Source of the DNA: Azospirillum canadense
Lineage (GTDB): Bacteria; Pseudomonadota; Alphaproteobacteria; Azospirillales; Azospirillaceae
Direction: 5' to 3'
Assembly: GCF_025961225.1 (NCBI RefSeq)
Contig: NZ_JAOQNG010000007.1
Location: 206,001-270,000, forward strand
Length of the DNA: 64,000 bases
In this document: piece after piece, positions 52,002-60,897 of the stretch
Position numbering within the stretch: the stretch's first letter is position 1
Layout: the number at the start of each line of letters is the position of its first letter
Notes under the pieces: model-generated
Seen by the model: the letters and a program-made list of their open reading frames with translations, nothing else
Databases searched by the model: none
What the model was told of the DNA's origin: nothing
Translations under genes and position numbers: made by a program

Positions 52002-54582
52002 AAGTGATGGCGATGGCCAGAAGCATCCCCATGCTGGCGAGGCCACGGTGGGAGGAGATGGCCAGCGTCGCAAAGGCCGTGCTGGTGGTCAGCGTGCTGA
52101 CCAGCACGGCGAGCGGCGTGCTGGTGACCAGCAGATCCATGCCGTAATCGGCACCGCCATGATCAACGCCGCGGGCGCCCGCGCGTTCCAACTCCTGCCC
52201 GCGGGCGACCATGTGGATGCTGCTGGACACGCCCAGCGCGAACAGCAGCGGAATGACAATCACGTTGGCGAAGTTGAAGGGAATGTCCAGCAGCCCGGCC
52301 GCCGCCATGGTCCACAGCGCCGCGACCACGAGCGGCGCCAGGATCAGCACGATGCCCTTCAGGCTGCGCTGCACGACCAGCAGCAGCAGGACGATCAGCA
52401 GCAGGGTCAGCCCCGTCGCCTCGGCGAAGGCGCGCAGCACAATCCACCCGGCCTGGGTCACGGTCACCGGCGCACCGGTCGCGTGCGGCGCCACGGTCAG
52501 CACCGCTTCGGCGAAGCGGGCCATGTCGCGGCTGTCGGAGATGTCGTGGGTCGGCAGCACTTCCACGCGCGCCAGCCCGTCCGGCGAGATCCAGCGGCGG
52601 CGGATGGTGTCCGGCACGTCCGCCGCGGTCACCGGCCGCTCCACCTCCAGCCCCTCGCGCAGCCGCTCCAGCAGGGGCGGGACGCCGCCGGTCAGCGTCT
52701 GGTCGAGCGCCGCCAGCGCCGGCGCGTCCTTCGGGGAGACGCGCTCCAGCGCCGCGGCGAAGCGCTGTGCGGCGGCGCGGGCCTCCGGCGCGCCGCCTTT
52801 CTCGGTCGAGAACCGGCCCAACGCCGCGTGCAGCACCGCCACCGCTTCCGCCCGCTCCTCCGTGGACAGGGGCTCCACATCGGTCGGGGTGGCGAGGCTC
52901 GGCCCCAGCAGCAGGGCCATGTCGGCGATGATCGGCAGCTTGGCGTCCTGATTCTTGGGAATGAAGCCGGCGAAGGTCCGCACCCCGCCCACTTCAGCGT
53001 TCCCGCGCAGGTGGTCGGCCACGGCCTGCGCCGCGGCGAGGTCCGGCTCCAGGATGTTGATCGCGTAGGGCGAGGTGCGCGGCGCGGTCGCCAGATCGCG
53101 GTAGGTGCGCACGGCCTCCGTCCGGCGGTCCTGGAGGTTCAGCGGGTTCACATCCAGCCGCACCAGCGGCAGCGCCGCCAGCGAGCCCAGCACGGTCAGC
53201 ACGGTCAGCGCCAGCAGCGCGCTGTTGTGACGGGTCATCCAGGCGGCGAAGCCGCGGTCCTCCCGCGCGACCCGCACCACGCCCGGGCCGGGTGGCAACA
53301 GGATGAACAGGGCTGGCAGCAGCGTCAGGCTGATGACCAACGCTATCACCATGCCAAGGCCGGAAATCACGCCGAATTCCGCCAGCCCGCGATAGTCGGT
53401 CGGCACGAAGGACAGGAAGCCGAAGATCGCGCAGACCGTGCTGAGCGCCAGCGGCGGTCCGACTCCGCGCGCGGCCTCCAGCACCGCGGCGCGCACCGGA
53501 CGGCCCCGCTGCCGCTCCTCCTGGTAGCGCAGGCCGAGGTGGCTGCCGAAATCGTCGCCCAGCCCGAAGAACATGACGGCGCAGGTGACGGAGATCAGGT
53601 TCAGCCGCCCCACGGTCAGCGCCGCCAGCCCGGCGTTCAGAGTCAGGCCAAGGATCAGCGTGACCATCATGCACAGGATCATCCGCCAGGACCGCATCCC
53701 AACGGTCAGCACCGCCACGACCAGCACGAAGGACAGGATGGTTGCGAGACCCGCCGTGTCCTCCACCGTGTCCAGCTCCGTCTGGCGCAGCGCGACGGCT
53801 CCGGTGACGCGGGCCTCCACGCCCAGCCCCGCCGACTCCTGCTTGATGGCCGCGATGGCACCGCGCACTGCATCCATTGCCGGGCGCCCGCGCCCGAAGG
53901 ACGCCTCGCCGAGCACCGGCCGCGCGGTGACGAAGCGCTGGTTGCCGAACCGCTCGTCGTCGTTCAGCTTGACCAGTCCGGTCCAGGACACCGGCTCCGG
54001 CTTGCCGTCCGCGACGCCAGTGGCTGCGTCGGCAAGGCGGCCGATCAGGTCCGACAGGGCCGCCGGGGCGTTCTCGCCCGCGTGGCCCAAAACGAGGTCG
54101 ACCATGCCGGCCAGCCCGCGCAGGTTCGGCGCCTCGTTCAGCGCGCCCAGCGCGGCCTGCGCCCCCGCCAGCCGCGTGGCGAGATCCTGAAGCGCGGATG
54201 CATCCAGGAACAGCAGCCCGTTGCGCCGGAAATAGGGATCGGCCGATGGGACCTCCACCTCGGCCAGGGCCTCCGGATGCGCGCGCATCAACTCGGCCAA
54301 GCGCAGCGCCGCCGCGTCGGACCGGTCGGCGGCGGGAGAGTCGACCACCACCACGATCTGGTCGTCGGCGAAGGGGAAGGCCTGCCGGTATCGCTCCGCA
54401 TCGCGCCGGAACGGCACGTCGGGCGCGATCATGTCGGAGGTGCTGGTGCTGATGCGCAGCACCTCCGCCGAATACCAGCCGGCCAGCACCGACAGAAGCA
54501 GCGACACCAACACGGTGACCTTGGGCCAGCGGCACGCCGCCACGCTCCAGCTCTGCAGGACGGAGCGTGCAAGGTCCATCAT
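51892..54582 (-). CDS. hpnN: MMPL/RND-family lipid transporter, HpnN-like
   Basis: An 896-residue protein with two repeats of one N-terminal helix, a large periplasmic domain and five further helices. The start RWPKVTVLVSLLLSVLAGWYSA is followed by RISTSTSDMIAPDVPFRRD. The C-terminal repeats contain GLGDDFGSHLGLRYQEE, the SSD/MMPL-type element. The layout, NGLLFLDAS and the LAGMVDLVL segment match HpnN, which moves hopanoids from inner to outer membrane in alpha- and betaproteobacteria. Downstream of the glycine-rich and DUF2092 genes (12-base gap), it is last in the minus-strand operon, overlapping the convergent arylesterase-like gene. Confidence 0.88.
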   Translation of the reverse strand: MMDLARSVLQSWSVAACRWPKVTVLVSLLLSVLAGWYSAEVLRISTSTSDMIAPDVPFRRDAERYRQAFPFADDQIVVVVDSPAADRSDAAALRLAELMRAHPEALAEVEVPSADPYFRRNGLLFLDASALQDLATRLAGAQAALGALNEAPNLRGLAGMVDLVLGHAGENAPAALSDLIGRLADAATGVADGKPEPVSWTGLVKLNDDERFGNQRFVTARPVLGEASFGRGRPAMDAVRGAIAAIKQESAGLGVEARVTGAVALRQTELDTVEDTAGLATILSFVLVVAVLTVGMRSWRMILCMMVTLILGLTLNAGLAALTVGRLNLISVTCAVMFFGLGDDFGSHLGLRYQEERQRGRPVRAAVLEAARGVGPPLALSTVCAIFGFLSFVPTDYRGLAEFGVISGLGMVIALVISLTLLPALFILLPPGPGVVRVAREDRGFAAWMTRHNSALLALTVLTVLGSLAALPLVRLDVNPLNLQDRRTEAVRTYRDLATAPRTSPYAINILEPDLAAAQAVADHLRGNAEVGGVRTFAGFIPKNQDAKLPIIADMALLLGPSLATPTDVEPLSTEERAEAVAVLHAALGRFSTEKGGAPEARAAAQRFAAALERVSPKDAPALAALDQTLTGGVPPLLERLREGLEVERPVTAADVPDTIRRRWISPDGLARVEVLPTHDISDSRDMARFAEAVLTVAPHATGAPVTVTQAGWIVLRAFAEATGLTLLLIVLLLLVVQRSLKGIVLILAPLVVAALWTMAAAGLLDIPFNFANVIVIPLLFALGVSSSIHMVARGQELERAGARGVDHGGADYGMDLLVTSTPLAVLVSTLTTSTAFATLAISSHRGLASMGMLLAIAITFTVVSALIVLPSLMIGWHRWSRRRTAEGARTSPIRQ

Positions 54583-54594
54583 GAGCCGTTCGCC

Positions 54595-55452
54595 CTAATA
54601 GCCGGGCGGCGGAGCGACCGTGACGTAGGAGACGGCGCCGTTGACGTAGGTCTGGTTGTACCAAGTGCCGCCGCAGCCGTAGTAGCTCACGCTCCCCGCG
54701 CTCACGACCGTCGGTGAGCAGGGGAGCACGGTCACATAGGTCGGCGACGCCGTCGCGGCCCCCGCGATGTAGCCGGCCGTCGCCCCGATCGCCGCACCCG
54801 CCAAGGCCCAGCCCCAATCGTCGTCGCCGTCCCAGTCGTCGTGGTGGGAGTCCCAGTTGTTCGACATGTTCTGCGCCGCGTAGGATCGGGCTTCGGTGCG
54901 TTCGGTCTGACCCTGCTGGCGGGCTTCGGTGCGCTCGGTCTGCCCCTGTTGCCGCTGCCCCTGCCGCTCCGTCCGTTCCGCCTGGCCGGAGGTGCGGGTG
55001 TCGGCCCGCGCCTGGGTCCGGGTCTGCTGCGTCTCGTTGCGCTGCGCCGAACGCTCGGTCGCTCCCGACTGGCGGGAAGCGGTCTGCGCGGCGGCGGTGC
55101 GTTGGCCGGACCGCTCGGTGGCCCCGGCCTGCCGGGCTCCGGTCGCGGCGGCGCCACCGGCCGGGCGCTGCGCCGGCCGCTGGGCGGCGGAAAAGCCGCC
55201 GCCCGACGCGGCGCCGGCACGGGCATAGCCCCCGCCGCCACCGCCCGATGGCCGCGACGCGGACAAACTGCCCCCCGCCGCCGGGCCGGAGCGGGAGAAG
55301 CCGCCTCCCCCACCCCCGCGGCCACCTCCCCCGCCGCCGCCGCGTCCGCCGCGCGCCGCGTCCGCCGCGACGGATGCGACGACCAGGACCAGGGCCGTGC
55401 CGACGGCGAGACCGGACCGTGCGAAGCCCGACTGTGTGAAGGCCATAATCAT
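54595..55452 (-). CDS. Exported glycine- and glutamine/arginine-rich repeat protein
   Basis: A 285-residue protein in three parts: a Sec signal (LAVGTALVLVVASVAADA), a low-complexity region with runs of Gly interrupted by Arg, and a coil-prone Gln/Arg/Thr/Glu-rich repeat (QQGQTERTEAR occurs twice in tandem, with degenerate copies such as GATERSGQR and GATERSAQR). A C-terminal domain follows with an Asp/Trp-rich segment, one glycine-zipper-like membrane stretch (ALAGAAIGATAGYIAG) and a cysteine pair, ending VAPPPGY. It is probably a periplasmic or outer-membrane-associated protein. It overlaps the DUF2092 gene by four bases and precedes hpnN. Function unknown. Confidence 0.8.
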   Translation of the reverse strand: MIMAFTQSGFARSGLAVGTALVLVVASVAADAARGGRGGGGGGGRGGGGGGFSRSGPAAGGSLSASRPSGGGGGGYARAGAASGGGFSAAQRPAQRPAGGAAATGARQAGATERSGQRTAAAQTASRQSGATERSAQRNETQQTRTQARADTRTSGQAERTERQGQRQQGQTERTEARQQGQTERTEARSYAAQNMSNNWDSHHDDWDGDDDWGWALAGAAIGATAGYIAGAATASPTYVTVLPCSPTVVSAGSVSYYGCGGTWYNQTYVNGAVSYVTVAPPPGY

Positions 55453-56312
55453 TTCGGGGCCTCCTCTGCGCTGCCGGACCGTTCCGGCTTGTCCTGAGCC
55501 CCTGGCTGGCCGCCCGCGGCCTTGCGGACGCGCACCAGGAAGGGAATGCGCTGCGTCCCTTCCGGCGGGTGGAAGGCGAGCTGCTCCGCCGACAGGTCGG
55601 GGTTCAGGGTCCAGTCCGTGAGGTCGGCGCGGTACTGCGGCTCGCCGTCATCGTTCTTGTAGGTGATGGTGATCCGCTGCGGCAGGGGCGTGCCGTCGGC
55701 CGCGACCCAGACCTGGAAGTCCACATCCTCGGTCTGGCCGGCCACATGGTCCGTCGGCACCGGCGTCAGCGTGTCACGTTCCACATAGTCCAGGGCCTGG
55801 ATGCGCTGGTCCAGCTCCGCCGGCAGCGTCGTGACCAGCAACAGCGCCAGCGGCAGCCGGATTTGAAGCTCCTGGACCAGATAGCGCACCGCGTCGTCCA
55901 CGCTGCCGGGCCGGTCCAGTTGGCCATAGACCTTCTGTCCGGGGTCGAACACGGTCAGCGCCTTGCCGTCGAAGGTCACCTGGCGCTGCGTCCCGTCGCT
56001 CTGCTGGGATTCCACCCGCAGGGCGTCGGGCCGGTTCAGCGTCACGGTGCGGCGCTCGCCGAACTCGATCTTCTCCCCCGTGTCCTGCACCACATCGTAG
56101 TTGGACCGGATCGTCACGCGGAAGCCCTTGGCCTGGGCCAGCGTGTCGGCCATCCGGTTCAGGACATCCATGGCGTGCTGGTCGATGCTTGGTTCATCGA
56201 TGGCCTGATCGTCCTCCGCGTCCGGCTGTTCCGCCTGGGCAGCGGCCGGCGCGGGGCCGAACAGGAGGGGAAGGCAGAGCAGGGGACCGGAGAGCCACAG
56301 AAGCGTTCTCAT
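55449..56312 (-). CDS. Exported DUF2092 protein (LolA-like fold)
   Basis: A 287-residue protein with a Sec signal (LLWLSGPLLCLPLLFGPAPAAA) and an acidic linker (QPDAEDDQAID). The mature domain is DUF2092, whose LolA/LppX-like half-barrel binds lipids or lipoproteins. Recognisable pieces are LNRMADTLAQAKGFRVTIRS, RRTVTLNRPDALRVES and the ending WTLNPDLSAEQLAFHPPEG. It heads the operon with the glycine-rich protein and the HpnN-like transporter, suggesting that it carries the exported lipid through the periplasm. The ATG at 56312 begins the signal sequence; the long open frame upstream is intergenic. Confidence 0.83.
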   Translation of the reverse strand: MRTLLWLSGPLLCLPLLFGPAPAAAQAEQPDAEDDQAIDEPSIDQHAMDVLNRMADTLAQAKGFRVTIRSNYDVVQDTGEKIEFGERRTVTLNRPDALRVESQQSDGTQRQVTFDGKALTVFDPGQKVYGQLDRPGSVDDAVRYLVQELQIRLPLALLLVTTLPAELDQRIQALDYVERDTLTPVPTDHVAGQTEDVDFQVWVAADGTPLPQRITITYKNDDGEPQYRADLTDWTLNPDLSAEQLAFHPPEGTQRIPFLVRVRKAAGGQPGAQDKPERSGSAEEAPK

Positions 56313-56916
56313 GGAACACCGCCGATCAGTTGATGACGCCTTCGCTGCCACCGAAGCGACGTGGCCTATCACTCGGCCGATGATCTGACGCGCGGAGTCG
56401 TTGGCCAGGAAGGCGGAAGGCGTCGGTGCGGGCCGATCTCGTCCACGGTCGGGCACGGTCGGGTGGTGATCGGTCACTGTGGCCCAAGCCGCTTGGCGCT
56501 TTGAACCGTGCAACAGTTGACTTGGATACGGTAACGGACTGGCGACGGGACGTATCGTCCGGTAGCAATCCGTGAACGGCCAACCCTGAACAGCCACCAA
56601 GGTTGAAGCCGCCGTGCTCACGCCGCCGACGGCCCGAGTCACCGGATTCGTTACGGTATCAAAGTCAACTGTTGCGCCCTTACAGAGGCGCGCCCCGACA
56701 GGGTAGCGTCGCCTTCATGATCGCTTCCGTCCCGGTTGCGTCCCAGCGCACCAGCCTGCGGCGCATAGGGCGTTGGCGGAGGCGCCAATGGGGCGCCGAT
56801 GGGGGCTGGGCCGATGCCTTGATGCGATCCACCGCCGTGCCGGTTGTGTACGTCCCCGGCCGGTCCCCGCCCAACCGGCCATTCCTGACGAGCGTACAGC
56901 GAAGAGAGGAATCCTG
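56313..56916. other. 604-base divergent regulatory region
   Basis: No gene is recognised in this gap between the DUF2092 operon (minus) and the DUF3141 operon (plus). It holds an inverted pair of bipartite palindromic sites at 56510-56675, listed separately. The rest shows open frames in several phases with no start signals. Confidence 0.4.
56510..56675. repeat. Inverted pair of bipartite palindromic regulatory sites
   Basis: Arm one (56510-56538, plus) and arm two (56647-56675, minus) are 29-base copies differing at three positions. Each contains CAACAGTTG, a 9-base palindrome, then after five bases GATAC-N-GTAAC, a near-palindrome. Each arm also spells TTGACT, a sigma-70-like -35 hexamer, pointing into the 108-base space between the arms. 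The sites may serve both as overlapping divergent/convergent promoters and as binding sites of a regulator acting on both operons. Confidence 0.65.
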
Positions 56917-59376
56917 ATGCCTGTCCGGTCGGAACAGCCCCTAATGATGCAGCCCTTCACGACTTGGCTTTCGGCCTGGAGCGCCTTCAATCCGGTTGCC
57001 TTTCCCTTCACCGCGGCCCCTTTCACTGCGGCCCACAACAACGGTCCCACAGCGAAGGGCTCCGGCGAGCGGTCGGGCAAGGACAGACAGCAAGGCACGC
57101 CGCTTCCGTCCTTCCCCAACCCCGTCCAGGACGCCATCGACTATGGCGTGGACGCGATGCAGCGCTGGATCCTGTTCCTCGACGTGATGCGCCGCCGTGG
57201 CGACCAGTTCCTGGAACACGCGCAGCATGGCAAGCCCCCGGTCCTCACCTTCCCGCACGAGGTGGTGATGGACGGGCGCAAGCTGAAGCGCCCCTGCAAC
57301 TACATGCTGCTGCACATCCTGCCGGACCCCGCGGTCGGGACCGACCCGACGAAGCGCCCCTTCGTCATCGTCGATCCCCGCGCCGGCCATGGGCCGGGCA
57401 TCGGCGGCTTCAAACCGGACAGCCAGATCGGCACCGCGCTACGCGCCGGCCATCCCTGCTACTTCATCGGCTTCACCCCCGACCCCGTGCCCGGCCAGAC
57501 CCTGGCCGACGTGGGTGCGGCCGAGGCCGCCTTTATCGAGCATGTGGGCAAGCGGCACGCCCGGGCCGACGGCAAGCCCTGCGTCATCGGCAACTGCCAG
57601 GCCGGCTGGGCGGTGATGGCGCTGAGCGCCGTGCACCCCGAGCTGATGGGGCCGCTGATCATCGCGGGCTCGCCGTTGTCCTACTGGGCCGGCGTCAAGG
57701 GCAAGAACCCGATGCGCTACCTCGGCGGGCTGTACGGCGGCGCGTGGCTGGCGGCGCTGGCCGGCGACCTCGGCAATGGGCGCTTCGACGGCGCGCATCT
57801 GGTCGGCAACTTCGAAAAGCTGGACCCCGCCAACACCTACTGGAAGAAGGCGTACAACCTGTACGCCTCCATCGACACGGAAGGCGCGCGTTACCTGGAA
57901 TTCGAGAAGTGGTGGAGCGGCTTCTTCCTGCTCAACACAGAAGAAATCGAGTCCATCACCGACGAGCTGTTCGTCGGCAACAAGCTCAGCAGCGGCGGGA
58001 TCGTTAGCAAGGACGGCCGCCGGCTCGACCTGCGCAACATCCGCTCGCCCATCCTGGTCTTCGCTTCCTTCGGCGACAACATCACGCCGCCGCAACAGGC
58101 GCTGGGCTGGATCCTCGATCTGTATGACAGCGTGGAGGACATCCGGTCGCACGAGCAGACCATCGTCTACAACCTGCACCACGATATCGGCCACCTGGGC
58201 ATCTTCGTGTCCGGCCGCGTCGCCCGGAAGGAAACGGCGGAGTTCGTCGAGAACATCGAGCTGGTCGACCTGCTGCCGCCCGGCCTTTACGAAATGGTGA
58301 TCGAGCCGAAAGACCCGAACGCGCCGGGCGCCGACCTCGTCGCCGGAGCCTACGTCACGCGTTTCGAACCGCGCACGCTGGACGACATCCGGGCGCTCGG
58401 CGGCAACACGCCGGAGGATGACCGGCGCTTCGCGACGGTTTCCCGCATCTCCGACGTGAACAAGGGCCTGTACGACAGCTTCGCCCGCCCCTGGATCCGC
58501 GCCATGATGACGGAACCCATGGCCGAATGGTTGCGGCTGACCAACCCGGCGCGGGCGCAATACTACCTGTTCTCCCACCTGAATCCCTTCCTGGCGCCGG
58601 TGGAGGCGATGGCCCACTGGGCGCGCGAGCACCGCCGGCCGATCGGCAAGGACAACCCGTTCCTGGAGGCGCAAACGCGCGTCTCGGACGCCATCGCCCA
58701 GGCGCTCGACAGCTACCGCGACCGGCGCGACGCCGCCGTGGAACAGCTGTTCCTGACCACTTACAACGCACCGCTGCTCCAGGCGCTGGTCGGGCTGGCC
58801 GCGCCCGACGCGGAGGTGCGGCCGCCGCGTGTCCGCGACGAGGCCTTCGAGGCCCTGGTCGAGAAGCGGATGGCCGAGATCGAGGCGCGCGTCGCCGACG
58901 GCGGCCTGCGCGAGGCGCTGTTCCGCATCCTCGTCTTCGCCCGGCGCGCCGAGGGGGCCATCGACGAGCGCGCCTTCCAGACGCTCCGGCGGATCCGCGA
59001 CGAATTCCCCGAGGCGAAGCAGCAGAGCCTGGACGAGGTGCGCGCGGTGTTCCGGGAACAGGTCTTCCTGCTGCTGATCGACGAGGAGGCGGCGATGGCC
59101 GCCCTGCCCGTCCTGCTGCCCGAGGACAAGGACCGCAAGACCGTCCTGGAGCTTGCCGAACGCGTCCTGTCGGCCGCCGCCCCCCTGACCGCGGAGCAGC
59201 GCGCCCGCCTGCGCGAGGTCTCCGCCATCCTGGAGCGCGACCGGGCCGAGGCCGGCGCGGAGACCGCGCTCCGCGTCGTGTCGCGGGGTGCCGGCTCCTC
59301 CGTGGCCAAGGCCGCCGCCGAGATCAGCCAGGCCGCCAAGCAGCGGCGTCCCACCCGGACCGAACGCGCCAAGTGA
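56917..59376 (+). CDS. DUF3141 protein with PHA-synthase-like hydrolase domain
   Basis: An 819-residue cytoplasmic protein. Residues about 70-440 form an alpha/beta-hydrolase domain with features of class I-type poly(3-hydroxyalkanoate) synthases: nucleophile Cys227 in IGNCQAGW (the PhaC box is G-x-C-x-G; here the last small residue is Ala), Asp387 in FGDNITPP and His426 in DIGHLG. WWSGFFLLN also recalls PhaC. Residues 440-819 are a helical, charged extension unique to DUF3141. A GAGAGGA site supports the ATG at 56917. It heads an operon with a phosphate acyltransferase and acetate kinase, suggesting that it handles acyl-CoA or polymer-derived acyl groups; whether it polymerises, hydrolyses or transfers is unknown. 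Confidence 0.88.
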   Translation: MPVRSEQPLMMQPFTTWLSAWSAFNPVAFPFTAAPFTAAHNNGPTAKGSGERSGKDRQQGTPLPSFPNPVQDAIDYGVDAMQRWILFLDVMRRRGDQFLEHAQHGKPPVLTFPHEVVMDGRKLKRPCNYMLLHILPDPAVGTDPTKRPFVIVDPRAGHGPGIGGFKPDSQIGTALRAGHPCYFIGFTPDPVPGQTLADVGAAEAAFIEHVGKRHARADGKPCVIGNCQAGWAVMALSAVHPELMGPLIIAGSPLSYWAGVKGKNPMRYLGGLYGGAWLAALAGDLGNGRFDGAHLVGNFEKLDPANTYWKKAYNLYASIDTEGARYLEFEKWWSGFFLLNTEEIESITDELFVGNKLSSGGIVSKDGRRLDLRNIRSPILVFASFGDNITPPQQALGWILDLYDSVEDIRSHEQTIVYNLHHDIGHLGIFVSGRVARKETAEFVENIELVDLLPPGLYEMVIEPKDPNAPGADLVAGAYVTRFEPRTLDDIRALGGNTPEDDRRFATVSRISDVNKGLYDSFARPWIRAMMTEPMAEWLRLTNPARAQYYLFSHLNPFLAPVEAMAHWAREHRRPIGKDNPFLEAQTRVSDAIAQALDSYRDRRDAAVEQLFLTTYNAPLLQALVGLAAPDAEVRPPRVRDEAFEALVEKRMAEIEARVADGGLREALFRILVFARRAEGAIDERAFQTLRRIRDEFPEAKQQSLDEVRAVFREQVFLLLIDEEAAMAALPVLLPEDKDRKTVLELAERVLSAAAPLTAEQRARLREVSAILERDRAEAGAETALRVVSRGAGSSVAKAAAEISQAAKQRRPTRTERAK

Positions 59377-59421
59377 CGCCCCGGGCGTCCACCGCAGGCC
59401 AATCAAAAGGAGGACCGCACC

Positions 59422-59883
59422 ATGACGGACGAAACGATTAAAACCTCCTCCATCGGTGACGACCTGATTAGCCCCGAAGACCTCCGCCGGATCGCCGAAG
59501 AGCGCGAGATGGCGAAGCTCAAGGAGGCGTTGGAGCACGAAAAGAAGCTCCAGGAGGAGCAGAGCGGCGTCCGCGACGCCTTCATGAACCAGCACATCCG
59601 CCCGGACGCCAAGGAGCGATTCACCCGCGCCGTGCGCGCGGCGGCGGAGCGCGGCGTGAACGAAATCCAGATCACCCGCTTTCCCAGCAGCTATTGCACC
59701 GACGGGGGGCGGGCCATCAACAACTTCGAGCCGGACTGGCCGAACTCCCTGACCGGCTTTGCCCGCGAAGTCTACGAGATCTTCGACAAGACGTTGCGCG
59801 CCAAGGGCTACAAGCTGCGCGCGCAGGTCCTCGACTACCCCGGCGGGATGCCGGGCGACATCGGTCTTTTCCTGCGCTGGTAA
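59422..59883 (+). CDS. Conserved small protein in DUF3141-pta-ackA operon
   Basis: A 153-residue acidic cytoplasmic protein with a helical N-terminal half (EEREMAKLKEALEHEKKLQEE, coiled-coil-like) and a compact C-terminal half containing FTRAVRAAAERGVNEIQITR and FPSSYCTDGGRAINN, ending in GGMPGDIGLFLRW. An AGGAGG sequence lies ahead of the ATG. No enzyme family is recognised. It is 14 bases from the acyltransferase gene, and might be an accessory subunit or regulator of the acyl-phosphate enzymes. Confidence 0.85.
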   Translation: MTDETIKTSSIGDDLISPEDLRRIAEEREMAKLKEALEHEKKLQEEQSGVRDAFMNQHIRPDAKERFTRAVRAAAERGVNEIQITRFPSSYCTDGGRAINNFEPDWPNSLTGFAREVYEIFDKTLRAKGYKLRAQVLDYPGGMPGDIGLFLRW

Positions 59884-59896
59884 CCGGGGGTGCGGC

Positions 59897-60892
59897 ATGA
59901 CGGACGTCCAGGCCCACACCGATGCGTCGCTGGCCGCGCCACCAAGCGGTGCCCCCGCCCGGCGGCATGAGAAGTACGAGCAGCTGGTCGCGGCCTGCCG
60001 CTCGGTTGCCCCGGTGTCGACCGCGGTGGCGCACCCCTGCGACGTAACCTCGCTCAGCGGGGCGGTGGACGCGGCGGAACAGGGCTTCATCGCCCCCATC
60101 CTGGTCGGCCCGGCGGCGCGCATCCAGGCCGTCGCGGAGGAGGCCGGGCTGAACCTCGCCCCCTACCAGATCGTCGACGTGCCGCACAGCCACGCGGCGG
60201 CCGCGGCGGCGGTGGACCTCGTGCGGCAGGGGCGCGCGCAGCTGCTGATGAAGGGCAGCCTGCACACCGACGAGCTGCTGCACGAGGTGGCGAAGCGGGA
60301 CAGCGGCCTGCGCACGGAGCGGCGGATCAGCCACGTCTTCATCATGGACGTGCCCACCTACCCGAAGGCCCTGTTCATCACCGACGCCGCTGTGAACATC
60401 GCGCCGACGCTGGAGGACAAGCGCGACATCATTCAGAACGCCATCGATCTTGCCAAGGCGCTCGGCAACGATCTGCCCAAGGTGGCGATCCTGTCGGCGG
60501 TGGAGACGGTCAATCCGAAGATCCCCTCCACGGTCGAGGCGGCGGCGCTGTGCAAGATGGCCGACCGCGGCCAGATCACCGGCGGCGTGCTCGACGGCCC
60601 CCTGGCGCTCGACAACGCCATCAGCCCAGAGGCCGCGCGCATCAAGGGCATCGCCTCTCCCGTCGCCGGCTACGCCGACATCCTCGTGGTGCCGGACCTG
60701 GAGGCGGGCAACATGCTCGCCAAGAACCTGACCTTCCTCGCCAACGCCGACGCCGCGGGCCTCGTGCTCGGCGCGCGGGTGCCGATCGTGTTGACCAGCC
60801 GCGCCGACAGCGTGATGACCCGCATGGCCTCCTGCGCGGTGGCGGCGCTCTACGCCGACCACCTGCGGCGGGCGCAACCGGTGAAGGGGTGA
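59897..60892 (+). CDS. Phosphate acetyl/butyryltransferase
   Basis: A 331-residue member of the Pta/Ptb family that exchanges CoA for phosphate on short acyl groups. It lacks the long N-terminal region of E. coli Pta and matches the compact Ptb-like type. Blocks include GFIAPILVGPAARIQAVA, QGRAQLLMKGSLHTDELLHEV (shortened here), RISHVFIMDVPTYPKALFITD and SPVAGYADILVVPDLEAGN. The ATG at 59897 follows 13 bases after the previous stop. It supplies acyl phosphate to the kinase encoded next. The DUF3141 gene upstream suggests the acyl chain may be C4 or related to PHB metabolism, rather than acetyl only. Confidence 0.9.
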   Translation: MTDVQAHTDASLAAPPSGAPARRHEKYEQLVAACRSVAPVSTAVAHPCDVTSLSGAVDAAEQGFIAPILVGPAARIQAVAEEAGLNLAPYQIVDVPHSHAAAAAAVDLVRQGRAQLLMKGSLHTDELLHEVAKRDSGLRTERRISHVFIMDVPTYPKALFITDAAVNIAPTLEDKRDIIQNAIDLAKALGNDLPKVAILSAVETVNPKIPSTVEAAALCKMADRGQITGGVLDGPLALDNAISPEAARIKGIASPVAGYADILVVPDLEAGNMLAKNLTFLANADAAGLVLGARVPIVLTSRADSVMTRMASCAVAALYADHLRRAQPVKG

Positions 60893-60897
60893 GGCCC

